DNA of 23,808 nucleotides, from assembly GCA_043811005.1 (NCBI GenBank), contig JBDRNO010000070.1:1-23808 (forward strand). Direction: 5' to 3'. Under the pieces are notes generated by a model, which saw only the letters and a list, made by a program, of their open reading frames with translations, had not been told where the DNA came from and did not search any database. The stretch comes from JBDRNO01 sp043811005. Lineage in GTDB: Bacteria > Bacteroidota > Bacteroidia > NORP154. This document shows, one piece after another, positions 15,001-22,911 of the stretch (within the stretch, counting starts at the first letter, position 1; the number at the start of each line of letters is the position of its first letter). The translations under genes were made by a program, and so were the position numbers.

Positions 15001-16834
15001 AGCGCCTAAAATAACTATAACAGAAAGTGCTTCAGCTGCTAATTGCGACCAGGGAACCGATGGAACGGTTACAGTTGCTAGTGTAACAAATGGTACTGGT
15101 CCATACACATATAGCTGGAATACGACACCGGTTCAGACTACACAAACAGCTACCGGTTTACAACCAGGCACTTATTATGTAACTATAACCGATGCAACCG
15201 GATGTGTGGCGGAAATAACCGAAGTACCTGTGGTAGTTTCAACCTCCTATGAAACAAGTAATACTAATTATACATGGATAGGAATAACAAGCACCAACTG
15301 GAATACTTCAAGCAACTGGTGTAGGCAAGGTACAGACGTCCCTAACAGTGTTACTCAAGATGTTACGATCCCTGCTGCAACCTCTTTTGATTGCTATATC
15401 CCCGATGACGGGATCAGTTACAAGGTTAAAAATATAACTATTGATGGAACTCTTAAAGAAGGGGGGACAAATTCAAAATTGGAGGTAGCTGGAGACTGGA
15501 TCAACAACGGAACATTTGTTGAAAATTCGGGAACAATCACTTTCAACGGTTCTTCCACTCAAAATGTGGAATCAAATAATAATTCTTTTGGGAATGTTGA
15601 AATTCTCAATACTGTTACCCCTAGTGCAACCGATGGTATTGTTCTTACCAACAATATGCCTATCACTTCAACACTGACATTGACAGAGGGTACGATAATC
15701 ACTGGTGGTAACATGGTAATAATTTCAAATTCGAGTGGGAATAAGGTAGTGGATGGAACAAATAATACCAACTATACTCTCAGTTGGGTCTTTGGTACTT
15801 TAACAAGAAATCTGACAACCAATACTGATGTGTACAATTTTCCCGTTGGATCGGCTACCAGCGGTTACCTCGCAAAACTGACCAATAACAGTATGACCGG
15901 AACAACACAAATTACAGCTTCTTTTGAATCAGGAGCACCTTCAAATCCTGACCTGGGGTTGGCTTCATTATCCGATTTAGGAACATCATATACTACACTT
16001 AATACAGGGGGCACATGGGAGCTCACACCAAATAGCCAGCCAGCAGGCGTAACAACCTATGACCTGCAGTTGTATTTTAATGATTTTACAGGATTAGATA
16101 ATAATAAGTTCGGAGTAGTAAGCAGGGCAGACCATACAGTTCCCTGGACTCTTATTGGTAATGTTGAAGCAAACACTTTTGCCCAGGGATATGCCAAAAG
16201 AACAAGTTGTGGATCCTTTTCTAAAAAAGGAATTGCAAAGACCAGCAGTCCATTACCAATAGAACTTCTCTCATTTACGGCTCAATGTGTTGATAATACA
16301 GTCTTAGTTAATTGGTCTACGGCAAGTGAAACTAATAATGATTATTTTACTGTACAAAAAGCATTAACTTTTCCAAAGTTTGAAACTTTGGAAAAGTTAG
16401 AGTGGGAAAATGTTACCTACGTCCAGGGTGCCGGCAACAGCAACCAAACAATCCACTATTCTATAGTAGACCCCGATCCGTATTACGGTGTCTCCTACTA
16501 TCGTTTAAAACAAACCGATTATGATGAGAATTATTCTTATTCGAATATTGTTGCTGTAAATTGCAGTGAGATAATTGATTACAACAATACACTTATTTAC
16601 AACTCGCCCGAAACTGATAATATTATTATATCCTTTAAGGATAATATCAATGAATCCTATTTCCTCTATTTCATTGACCAGATTGGAAGAATATTAATTA
16701 AAAAACAAATGACCATTTCTCAACCTGATGAGAAAATACTTATTAACAAATCAGGTTTTGCATCAGGTATATATAATGTTATTCTTCAATCTGAAAATAA
16801 TATTGTGAATCAATCTGTAATTATTAATCAATAA
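9029..16834 (+). CDS. Giant multidomain secreted protein with type A-like T9SS sorting domain
   Basis: The 2601-residue product has a long N-region and a signal peptide ending at NAQ (residue 56). Domains in order: a GDGWNG module (57-150); PPC-like (162-290); Ig/BACON-like (294-408); GEVED-type (411-546, with WVDWNQDQDFGD and GEVEDYTV); two near-identical fibronectin-III-like domains (550-790); PPC-like (791-921); five more fibronectin-III-like domains (922-1424); a Cys-rich domain shared with the 18748 gene (1427-1553); two PPC-like modules starting ANDECAGA and TDNCAGA (1554-1844); a PKD-like domain; two SprB-like repeats (1916-2071); a beta-rich region with NWNTSSNW; then PLPIELLSFTA (about 2408) and a C-terminal region resembling the type A T9SS domain (GIYNVIL, ending SVIINQ). 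It is probably exported as a surface adhesin. No catalytic motif is visible. A palindrome is inserted at about residues 2446-2457. Confidence 0.9.
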   Translation: MKINFSLSKTFVRVLIMSALHCHILSLKSFKDHILRFSILLYSILLLGFTPLVNAQCLHTLSLTDTYGDGWNGGAVTVTVNGTPVYTNVTLTSGYGPATGTFTAATGDVINVTRTIDGSWPSEMRIEVYYGANTVIALQQPPTSPGVNGTGNCGGGGSPPTNDDCGDAITLTVGAAATNGTVEDATQTIAASGSCPTDGSSPMDVWYEFTTSVAGVHTITLVPSANFDGIVEYRTGTSCNGTYADCQDGTGGAGETEVLTPNLASGTKYFIRVYQYSAPSSYTFTIRVTGPAASPTLTANPTSLSGFDYVVGSGPSSSQTYTISGNDLSGSGNITVTAPTNYQVSKDDITYSNSITFAYSGGTITGQPKTVYVRLKSGLAVNSYNGNVTNAGGGATTKNVACTGSVTAAAGYCTASGTTCDEYISNVAVGSINKSSACTNYADYTALSTNMSIGTGYPITVTNGSGYSGDQCGIWVDWNQDQDFGDANETIATSGGPSSFTATITPPAGATAGATRMRVRIMYTGTLSSCGATTYGEVEDYTVNVVAGCTPPTTNAAAPTYTNNTTGTSITVSWTGGNGNGSLVVARLTATANVEPTSGSTYTADAAFGSGGTTGTDNYVVYKGTAATVNVTGLTCGTDYTFLVYEYNTTGTCYKTPGSSSAVTTYACPCTQPTTQATINAYTNNTTGTSITVNWTNGNGTAGRIVVARLTATANAEPTEGTSYTADPAFGSGTQIGTANYVVYKGTAATVNVTGLTCNTDYTFLVYEYNTTGICYKTPGSSSAVITYVCPPANDDCPGVELTVDAAAIGGTVAAATQTTTSTCAATPDEDVWYNFTTASAGNYVITVVGDASFDAVIELRSGACDGANVACEDASGNGGTEIENDYSCAATTTYLIRVWDYGTGEPATPTFTIKVESPGACTPPASQATIGSYSNNTTGTSITVNWSRSWSGDKVLVVARLTATTDVDPTIGTSYTANTTFNLGVPTGTGNYVVYNNTGSSVTVTGLTQNTDYTFTVYEYNTTGNCYLIPSSSSSVTTACPTPATPSISSATNKTCNSFDANWSTVAGATKYYLDVSTSSGFGTFVTGYENLDVGLVLTYPVNTGLSPSTTYYYRVRSYNACGSSSNSGWTSLTTSSVATPTSNAESNITCTSFSANWTAYTGATTYYLDVSTEWDFSSYVTGYQDKDVGLVLTSSVTGLNSSGTYYYQVRALSSCGTSPSSSYQTVYTSAGLSAPSTNAATNKTCNSFDANWSTVAGAIKYYLDVSTVWDFASFVTGYDDRDVGNVLTYSVTGLNSGTDYYYRVRAYNTSCNSSPSSSYTYASTVSPPSVPDVYEETDPTCDGFTANWSWESCDGYYLYVYTDPTCATLESGYPKYISGSSNYKYNVTGLSPSTDYGYKVSSDNGCESALSSAITATTTPSGGSCNCPQVIGALPFTQPGKTTCGFGDTFDNMDACGSYYMDGEDYVYKYVPSTDQTISVTLSNTSTYTGVFITNGCPTSGTCVAYNESSAGNPSICSASLTNGQTYYIIISTNSTSCTNFDISVTASAASPPANDECAGAINLTVGSTCSYNQYTNACATGSAVSAPPCGNYAGGDVWFRAIMPASGNMNITTLPGDMTDGAMSVYKGNSCNGLIYIDCNDDYCGIIGGLMPEIRIRDISLAGKKIWIRIWSENNGNTGTFEICAFEPVAPTPCSGNPVATDNCAGATPVCEASAYCGSTSDYYSKDLPGNMCDGCGLFDGSIENNSWLSFQANATTASLHVVVSNCSNGIQMGIYTGTACGAFSLVSDIDYTSVWGGQFDFIIDANFLTPGNDYYIMIDGYAGAECDYSITPESGVSVVEAGPNQCSIGPVQLQATGGSGYTWTPTTGLSDPNIANPIANPGATTTYTVTADGANPLCPAISDEVTVYEYDVTIDNSDVTVISCYDGSNGEATPVASGGGGPYSYLWNTTPVQTTQNATGLTAGTYTVTVTNQVSGCIQTADVIVSQAPKITITESASAANCDQGTDGTVTVASVTNGTGPYTYSWNTTPVQTTQTATGLQPGTYYVTITDATGCVAEITEVPVVVSTSYETSNTNYTWIGITSTNWNTSSNWCRQGTDVPNSVTQDVTIPAATSFDCYIPDDGISYKVKNITIDGTLKEGGTNSKLEVAGDWINNGTFVENSGTITFNGSSTQNVESNNNSFGNVEILNTVTPSATDGIVLTNNMPITSTLTLTEGTIITGGNMVIISNSSGNKVVDGTNNTNYTLSWVFGTLTRNLTTNTDVYNFPVGSATSGYLAKLTNNSMTGTTQITASFESGAPSNPDLGLASLSDLGTSYTTLNTGGTWELTPNSQPAGVTTYDLQLYFNDFTGLDNNKFGVVSRADHTVPWTLIGNVEANTFAQGYAKRTSCGSFSKKGIAKTSSPLPIELLSFTAQCVDNTVLVNWSTASETNNDYFTVQKALTFPKFETLEKLEWENVTYVQGAGNSNQTIHYSIVDPDPYYGVSYYRLKQTDYDENYSYSNIVAVNCSEIIDYNNTLIYNSPETDNIIISFKDNINESYFLYFIDQIGRILIKKQMTISQPDEKILINKSGFASGIYNVILQSENNIVNQSVIINQ
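10709..11391 (+). repeat. Two near-identical fibronectin-III-like coding segments
   Basis: The segment from about 10709 is repeated from about 11072, an offset of 363 nt (121 residues). Long stretches are almost identical, including the part encoding TDYTFLVYEYNTTG and CYKTPGSSSAV. A third, more diverged copy begins near 11794. This is a recent in-frame duplication within the giant gene. Confidence 0.85.
12182..12809 (+). repeat. 58-nt exact direct repeat in two separated fibronectin-III-like domains
   Basis: The 58 bases at 12182-12239 recur without change at 12752-12809 (both encode ATNKTCNSFDANWSTVAGA). The domain between them is clearly diverged. This points to gene conversion or duplication between non-adjacent domains. 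Confidence 0.85.
16365..16399. repeat. Perfect 35-nt palindrome inside the coding region of the giant gene
   Basis: The 17-nt arms TAACTTTTCCAAAGTTT (16365-16381) and AAACTTTGGAAAAGTTA (16383-16399) are perfect reverse complements around a single G. The element is read in frame as LTFPKFETLEKL and breaks what otherwise looks like a normal NDYFTVQ...QGAGNSN domain. It resembles a mobile palindromic element accepted in a protein-coding gene. Confidence 0.9.
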
Positions 16835-16867
16835 GGACATAGCATTGCAAATTAATTAAAAAATGAG

Positions 16868-16917
16868 ACCACAGATTTCACAGATTTCACTGATTCTTTA
16901 TATGTGAAATCTGTGGT
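16868..16917. repeat. Perfect intergenic inverted repeat (possible terminator)
   Basis: ACCACAGATTTCACA (16868-16882) and TGTGAAATCTGTGGT (16903-16917) are perfect 15-nt complements with a 20-nt loop, and the loop repeats part of the arm (GATTTCACTGATT). It fills the gap between the giant gene and the second FISUMP gene. It could end the upstream transcript, and it looks like a dispersed intergenic element. Confidence 0.75.
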
Positions 16918-16951
16918 TAATAATATTTTTAAAATCCCGAAGCTATAAATT

Positions 16952-18118
16952 ATGAACTATTTTCAGTGTAAAAAAATTAATAAACATCAAAGAAATAGTT
17001 TTATAATTTTTTTAATTATAATTCTAATTTCTAATACTGACTTATGGGGACAAAATGTTAGTATCAGCGCCACAGGAACACCACCTCATCCATCTGCCGG
17101 TTTGGAAATAAATTTCAATAACCGGGGTTTGCTTATTCCACGTCTTATTACTGCCCAGCGCAACAACATAAATAATCCTGCTGTTGGATTACTGATATAC
17201 AATATTGATTGTGAAAATTTTAGTTATTATAATGGAATTAAATGGACGCCATTTAATAGTTCCATCGGTTTAGCTGCGCCCGGTACTATCACAGGACAGA
17301 ATTCTGTATCTACCGGACAAACTGGCTTAACCTATTCTATACAGGCAGTTCCATTAGCTACCTACTATAATTGGACAATTCCTGCAGGGGCTTCAATACA
17401 AAGTGGACAGGGAACTACAAGCATCACCGTTGATTTTGGCAGCTCTTCAGGGAATATTTGCGTTACAGCCGAAAATGATTGTGGAACGAGCTCAGCTTCT
17501 TGCCTGTTAGTTACTGTCACATTTACCTGTGGGACAAATTCTGTTCAGGATGCCGATGGAAATTGGTACACTACTGTTCAAATCGGCACACAGTGCTGGA
17601 TGGCTGAAAATCTGAATATTGGAATGAGGATACCAGGCAGTAACAATCAAACTGGCAACGATACTATTGAAAAATATTGCTATGATGATAATGAAAGCAA
17701 TTGTGATACTGATGGTGGCTTATACCAGTGGGATGAAATGATGCAGGGTGCTACCACTGAAGGGTCTCAAGGTGTCTGTCCTACCGGATGGCATATTCCA
17801 ACTGATGAAGAATGGTGCATTATGGAAAATTCTGTTGACAACACAATAGCATCTCCGTGTTCAGGTATGGGTTGGCGTGGATTCGATGGTGGCACAGAAC
17901 TTAAACAAGGCGGCTCGGTAGGATTTGAAGCCATTCTTGCCGGAGAGAGAGTATTAAGTGGTACTTTTCAAAGTAAGGGCTCTAATACTGTTTTTTGGAC
18001 CTCTACTGAAAACGGTATGGCAACGATGCGTATAATTGATATTGGCCGTAATGATATTATGCGGGGTGATGCCGGAAAAACTGATGGCTTTTCAGTTCGT
18101 TGTTTGAAAGACAACTGA
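16952..18118 (+). CDS. Secreted FISUMP-domain protein (paralogue 2)
   Basis: The 388-residue product starts MNYFQCKK, echoing MNCFQSK of the paralogue at 1382. A signal peptide ends near WGQ (residue 34). The leader (GLLIPRLI, GLLIYNIDCENFSYY), the PKD-like domain (about 110-190, PGTITG, ASIQSGQGTTSITVDFGSSSG) and the FISUMP domain (about 192-388) follow the same order as in paralogue 1. FISUMP motifs include GTQCWMAENLN, YCYDDNESNCD, GGLYQWDEMM, GVCPTGWHIP, FWTSTEN and GFSVRC. No T9SS domain is present. It follows an intergenic inverted repeat, and the small secreted protein gene starts 47 nt after it. The two paralogues lie more than 14 kb apart, so they come from duplication within the locus and not from a simple tandem copy. 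The ligand or role is unknown. Confidence 0.88.
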   Translation: MNYFQCKKINKHQRNSFIIFLIIILISNTDLWGQNVSISATGTPPHPSAGLEINFNNRGLLIPRLITAQRNNINNPAVGLLIYNIDCENFSYYNGIKWTPFNSSIGLAAPGTITGQNSVSTGQTGLTYSIQAVPLATYYNWTIPAGASIQSGQGTTSITVDFGSSSGNICVTAENDCGTSSASCLLVTVTFTCGTNSVQDADGNWYTTVQIGTQCWMAENLNIGMRIPGSNNQTGNDTIEKYCYDDNESNCDTDGGLYQWDEMMQGATTEGSQGVCPTGWHIPTDEEWCIMENSVDNTIASPCSGMGWRGFDGGTELKQGGSVGFEAILAGERVLSGTFQSKGSNTVFWTSTENGMATMRIIDIGRNDIMRGDAGKTDGFSVRCLKDN

Positions 18119-18165
18119 TTTGATATATTGATCGGGTTATCTTCATATAAATAATTAATAAAAAC

Positions 18166-18717
18166 ATGAAAATGCGATTTAAAAAAATTTCAATAATTAC
18201 ATTAATTTCCAACATTCTTATTTGCGGCTTTGTTTTTGCCCAAACATCTGATCCTAAACTGTCTGTTAAAATACCTGCTGAAACACTTCCCTGTCAGCCA
18301 GGAAATACAGTGACCAGGGAAAAAGCACAAAGCTCCAAAAACAAAAATTCATTCATAAACACACCCGAAGCAGAACTTATACGGGCAAAAGAAGTGTATG
18401 GAAATAAAAGTGAAATAATAAAAGCAAAAGAACTGAAGGAAAAAAGGCAACAAAATATTAATAAGAATAATTTTCAAATTCTCCCTACTGATTTCCCAAA
18501 GTATGTAAATACTGGGAATCCTCATGATGACCAACAAAATTATTCAATAGCAAAAGAGCAATGGATCCAAAATAATCCGGAAGGTTACAAAGAGTTGTTT
18601 AACAAGAATGATAGCAAAGTACATGTAATCCCTTATGAAGAATTCATAAATATACCTGCTGAAAAACAAAAGCAAATTAAAAATAATCCTGATAAATATA
18701 AAATTGTAAAACCATAA
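18166..18717 (+). CDS. Small secreted charged protein upstream of the SprB-like gene, function unknown
   Basis: The 183-residue product has a signal peptide (MKMRFKKISIITLISNILIC to FVFAQ, cleavage about residue 26). The mature chain is polar and rich in Lys, Asn and Gln. Its C-terminal half contains DFPKYVNTGNPHDD, then AKEQWIQNNPEGYKEL, and near the end PAEKQKQIKNNPDKYKIV. The two NNP-(E/D)-xYK segments look like a repeated short motif. I recall this pattern from uncharacterised Bacteroidota proteins but know no function. The start ATG at 18166 follows an AT-rich leader. The stop is 30 nt before the type B gene, so the two are probably co-transcribed. A signal-peptide protein of the same kind precedes the giant gene at 9029. 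Confidence 0.72.
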   Translation: MKMRFKKISIITLISNILICGFVFAQTSDPKLSVKIPAETLPCQPGNTVTREKAQSSKNKNSFINTPEAELIRAKEVYGNKSEIIKAKELKEKRQQNINKNNFQILPTDFPKYVNTGNPHDDQQNYSIAKEQWIQNNPEGYKELFNKNDSKVHVIPYEEFINIPAEKQKQIKNNPDKYKIVKP

Positions 18718-18747
18718 GCTGATCAAGCTAGAACCAAATAAGAAATT

Positions 18748-21700
18748 ATGTTAAGAATTATAATCCTAACGGCTGTTTCATTCATTTTACATTCGTCATT
18801 CTTCATTCATCATTTACAAGCCCAATGCCCTAATGACAATGTTTATTATACGGATCTTACCCCTACCGGACCTGGTGATACCCAGACAGATGCCTGTACT
18901 TATGGAGGCGAATACAATACTTTTACTGCATGTGCCGGTGCTGAATACACTATAGCTACATGTGGCAATACTAATTTTGACACACAAATAACAATTTATG
19001 AACCAGACGGTGTTACTGTAGCCGGATTTAATGATGACGGTTGTGGCGTTCAATCCACTGTAACATTTACTGCATCAGTTGATGGTGTTTATAATGTTGT
19101 ACTTGATGAATTTAATTGTTTGGCAGGAACAAATTTTATTTGCATGACAATTTCAGTTACTCAAAACACTGCATGCAGCGGTGGTGGCTGCTCTGATTGC
19201 TCAAATCCAACACCTATCGGTTCTATACCTTTTTCACAAAGTGGTTTATCAACTTGCGGGGCTTGTAATAATTTCGATGAGTTTGATGCTTGTGCCAGCG
19301 TCTATTTGAATGGTGATGATTATGTTTTTACCTATACACCATCTGTAAATGAAGTCATTATCATTGATATAACAAGCCCGGATTCCTATACAGGAGTTTT
19401 TGTAATGGATGGTTGTCCTTCTACTGTCGGAACCAATTGTGTGGGCGCATCTGTAAGTTCAGCCGGTGATGAAACACTTGTTACATCCACTCTGATCGCT
19501 GGAACAACTTATTATATCGTTGTTTCCTCATGGCCTGCACCTCAATGTGTCAGTTTTGATATATCAATCACTTCCAGTAGCGGTCCGCCAAACCAATCCT
19601 GTGCAGATGCTATTGATCTTTGCAGTCCTACCACAGTTACAGGCACTACGCAGGGCGCACAGAACCAACCTTCAATAGATCCTGATGTTTCCATTTGGTC
19701 ATGTAATGCTGTTAATGACAATTTTGTTTTTTATACATTTACAACCGATGCACTGGGCTCTACAGTTACCTTGAATTTGAATTTTACTTGTGCAAACAGC
19801 AGTTATTTGCAAACAGCTATTTTTGAATCCCCTCCAACTCCTTGTGTTAGTTCACTCGATTGGGGCTCATCCGTATACTGCTCAGAAAGTTCTACTGCAT
19901 ACCAAATAGTTGCATCCGGCTTATTACCCAATACTGTTTACTATATAGTAATTGATCAATGGCCGGGCAATCCCTGTGATTTTACAATGCAAATCTCAGG
20001 CAGTATTTCTTGTGGTCCATGTGCGGCAGATGCAGGAACAACAACAGTTAATACAACAGGAAACGGAATAAACAATTATATTTTATGTGTCGGAGATGAA
20101 ATAGATATCATTTCAAATAATGATTTTACATTGCCTCCGGATGGTTGTGTCGGTTGCCTGTCAGAATTAATGTATGCTGTTTATAATAGTGGCGGACCTA
20201 CTGGTCCAGATCCGGATCTTGATCCCAATTGGACCGGCTTTTACTGGACCGGACAGGATTTTGACGATGGCTTTTATAATGTCAATGATGGCGGCTCCTC
20301 ATCCACTTTGTCAGTGGTCATCCCCGGCAACGATTGGTGTTTTGTCCCTATTACTGCCGATGATGGGGATGATGACGCAAGCTTTTCATTGAGTCATGAT
20401 CAGGATGGAGATGGTTGTTTTGATATGGGAACTCCGATATGTTTTACCTATTTGAATCCCATAACATTCTCCTCCAATGAAGATTGTTCAACCGGTTCCG
20501 TGGATATACAAATTTCTGGCGGATACCCTGAACTGTTTGCTGGTAATTATAATATTACAAACACCGGCTCGGGTACACTAAGCTCAACAATTCTAAGCAC
20601 AAGTGGTGGTACGATCACAATTTCCGGATTGAATAATGGCGACACCTATTCTATCTCGGTAACTGACGATAACGGGTGCCCTGCTGTTTTTTCAGGCGGC
20701 CCTTTTGCAGGCCCTCCTGACGTAAGTAATACTTCCAGCACTGACGAAACTTGTAATAGTGCCTGCGATGGGTCTGCTTCTGTTGCTCCTTCCGGTGGAA
20801 CTCCACCATATACCTACCAATGGGATGCAAATGCAGGGAACCAGACAACACAAACTGCCACTGGCTTGTGTGCCGGGAATTACACGGTAACAGTAACCGA
20901 TGCCAACAATTGCACGGAGACAGCTACTGTAACAATTAATCAACCTGCTTTATTGACAATTGATATACCTGGTATGGTCATCACCGGTGCCACCTGCGGG
21001 AATTCAGACGGCTCAATTACCGGGCTCACCGTAACAGGAGGAACAACTCCATACACTTATATATGGGAAGATGCAGGCATGACTGTGGTTGGAACAAACC
21101 TTGACCTGACCAATGTACCTTCAGGTATCTACACCTTAACAGCAACAGATGCCAATGGCTGTACCACATCATCAGGACCATACACCGTCAATGATGCCGG
21201 AGGTCCCGTAATAGATGGCAACAGTATGATAATCACAAATGCCTCCTGTGGAAATTCAGACGGCTCAATTACCGGGCTCACCGTATCTGGGGGAACAATC
21301 CCATACACTTATGCATGGGAAGATGCGGGCATGACAGTGGTGGGAACAACGCTTGACTTACCCAATGTATCTTCAGGCAGCTACACCTTAACGGTTACAG
21401 ATGCCAATGGCTGTGTAGCTTCAACAGGGCCATACACCATCAATGATGCGGGAGGTCCCGTAATAGATAACAGCGGTATGATCATCACCGATGCCACCTG
21501 CGGGAATTCAGACGGTTCAATTACAGGGCTCATAGTAACAGGAGGAACAATCCCATACACTTATGCATGGGAAGATGCAGGCATGACAGTTGTAGGGACA
21601 AACCTTAACCTGGCCAACTTGCCTTCAGGCAGTTATACTTTAACAGTAACAGATGCCAATGGCTGTATAGCTTCAACAGGACCATACACCGTCAATGATG

Positions 21701-22911
21701 CCGAAGGTCCGGTTATAGATAACAGCGGTATTACCATCACCGATGCCACCTGCGGGAATTCAGACGGCTCAATTACAGGGCTCACCGTATCTGGAGGAAC
21801 AACCTCATACACTTATGCATGGGAAGATACAGGTATGACAGTGGTGGAAACAACGCTTGACCTGACCAATGTATCTTCTGGCAGCTACACTTTAACGGTA
21901 TCAGATGCTAACGGCTGCATTTCCACTGCCCAGGTTATTGTAGCAGAATCCAATCCGGTAGCTGTTAATATAACCGGAAATACTGTTATATGTTCCGGTG
22001 ATAATGCTGTACTTGATGCAGGTAGCGGTTTCAGCAGCTATTTGTGGTCAACAACTGAAACAACACAAACTATTACAGTTAATCCTACTATGAATACTAC
22101 ATATTCAGTATTGATTTATAGTGGTTCATGCCCGGGCAGCGATTCAGTAACAGTATTTATTTTACCCCCTCCACAGGCAAACATTACAGGAGACACATCT
22201 GTCTGTTCAGGAGAAAGTGTGCTATTACAATCTGATAACGCTGCTTCTTATGTATGGCTGTTTAATGATTCTTCCATTATATCAGATACAACACAGATCA
22301 TTTATGTTTCTTCAAGCGGGAATTATCAAGTAGTAGTAACAAATGCTTGCGGCACTGATACTTCTTCTATAAAAACAATAACCATTGATCCTTTGCCGAG
22401 TGTAGATGCCGGTGAAGACACTTCTATTGCTGCCGGAAACAGTGTGCAGTTATCCGGCTCAGGAGGCCCATCATATTCCTGGAGCCCATCATCAGGTTTG
22501 AGTGATCCCGATATTTCCAATCCGGTAGCATCTCCCACAAAAACAACTACTTACCACTTAACTATTACAGATGCAAATGGTTGTTCAAATATGGCTTCGG
22601 TAATTATCACGGTTACCAATGAAGTTGGATATTTTATACCAGATATTTTCTCACCCAATGGTGACGGAGAAAATGATGTATTTTATGTTTACGGGAAAGG
22701 AATAAGAGATATATTATTTATAATATTTGACAGATGGGGTGAAAAGGTTTATGAAGCAAAGGAAGTTATAAACAATCTGGACGGTGAAATTATCGCTGGA
22801 TGGGATGGAACTTTCAGGAGCAAACCATTAGATCCGGCTGTTTTTGTATATTATCTTGAAGCTAATGATGGAGAGATAATTAGACAGGGGAATATTACTT
22901 TGGTGAGGTGA
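18748..22911 (+). CDS. SprB-like T9SS type B surface protein
   Basis: The 1387-residue product has a signal peptide ending at QAQ (residue 26). Domains: PPC-like (27-145); a Cys-rich domain (148-282) matching residues 1427-1553 of the giant protein; a further PPC-like domain (281-421, PPNQSCADAIDLC); a less clear region (423-660) with a DDGDDDASF/DQDGDGC acidic stretch that could bind calcium; one SprB-like repeat (about 661-735); four 84-residue SprB-like repeats (744-1071); three Ig/PKD-like domains (about 1070-1293); and the gliding-motility-associated C-terminal domain (TIGR04131) from YFIPDIFSPNGDGENDVFYV (about 1296) to NITLVR. This is the type B T9SS signal. SprB itself is a mobile gliding adhesin; whether this protein drives motility is not shown. 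The PorP/SprF-family gene 133 nt downstream is the expected partner. Confidence 0.9.
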   Translation: MLRIIILTAVSFILHSSFFIHHLQAQCPNDNVYYTDLTPTGPGDTQTDACTYGGEYNTFTACAGAEYTIATCGNTNFDTQITIYEPDGVTVAGFNDDGCGVQSTVTFTASVDGVYNVVLDEFNCLAGTNFICMTISVTQNTACSGGGCSDCSNPTPIGSIPFSQSGLSTCGACNNFDEFDACASVYLNGDDYVFTYTPSVNEVIIIDITSPDSYTGVFVMDGCPSTVGTNCVGASVSSAGDETLVTSTLIAGTTYYIVVSSWPAPQCVSFDISITSSSGPPNQSCADAIDLCSPTTVTGTTQGAQNQPSIDPDVSIWSCNAVNDNFVFYTFTTDALGSTVTLNLNFTCANSSYLQTAIFESPPTPCVSSLDWGSSVYCSESSTAYQIVASGLLPNTVYYIVIDQWPGNPCDFTMQISGSISCGPCAADAGTTTVNTTGNGINNYILCVGDEIDIISNNDFTLPPDGCVGCLSELMYAVYNSGGPTGPDPDLDPNWTGFYWTGQDFDDGFYNVNDGGSSSTLSVVIPGNDWCFVPITADDGDDDASFSLSHDQDGDGCFDMGTPICFTYLNPITFSSNEDCSTGSVDIQISGGYPELFAGNYNITNTGSGTLSSTILSTSGGTITISGLNNGDTYSISVTDDNGCPAVFSGGPFAGPPDVSNTSSTDETCNSACDGSASVAPSGGTPPYTYQWDANAGNQTTQTATGLCAGNYTVTVTDANNCTETATVTINQPALLTIDIPGMVITGATCGNSDGSITGLTVTGGTTPYTYIWEDAGMTVVGTNLDLTNVPSGIYTLTATDANGCTTSSGPYTVNDAGGPVIDGNSMIITNASCGNSDGSITGLTVSGGTIPYTYAWEDAGMTVVGTTLDLPNVSSGSYTLTVTDANGCVASTGPYTINDAGGPVIDNSGMIITDATCGNSDGSITGLIVTGGTIPYTYAWEDAGMTVVGTNLNLANLPSGSYTLTVTDANGCIASTGPYTVNDAEGPVIDNSGITITDATCGNSDGSITGLTVSGGTTSYTYAWEDTGMTVVETTLDLTNVSSGSYTLTVSDANGCISTAQVIVAESNPVAVNITGNTVICSGDNAVLDAGSGFSSYLWSTTETTQTITVNPTMNTTYSVLIYSGSCPGSDSVTVFILPPPQANITGDTSVCSGESVLLQSDNAASYVWLFNDSSIISDTTQIIYVSSSGNYQVVVTNACGTDTSSIKTITIDPLPSVDAGEDTSIAAGNSVQLSGSGGPSYSWSPSSGLSDPDISNPVASPTKTTTYHLTITDANGCSNMASVIITVTNEVGYFIPDIFSPNGDGENDVFYVYGKGIRDILFIIFDRWGEKVYEAKEVINNLDGEIIAGWDGTFRSKPLDPAVFVYYLEANDGEIIRQGNITLVR
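20977..21960 (+). repeat. Four tandem 252-bp coding repeats (84 residues, SprB-like)
   Basis: Units begin at 20977, 21229, 21481 and 21733, exactly 252 nt apart; the last is shorter. Each carries TCGNSDGSITGL, YTYAWEDAGMTVVG, SGSYTLTVTDANGC and, in the first three, GPYTVNDAGGPVID. Long stretches are nearly identical at the DNA level, so copy number may vary between strains. Confidence 0.92.
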
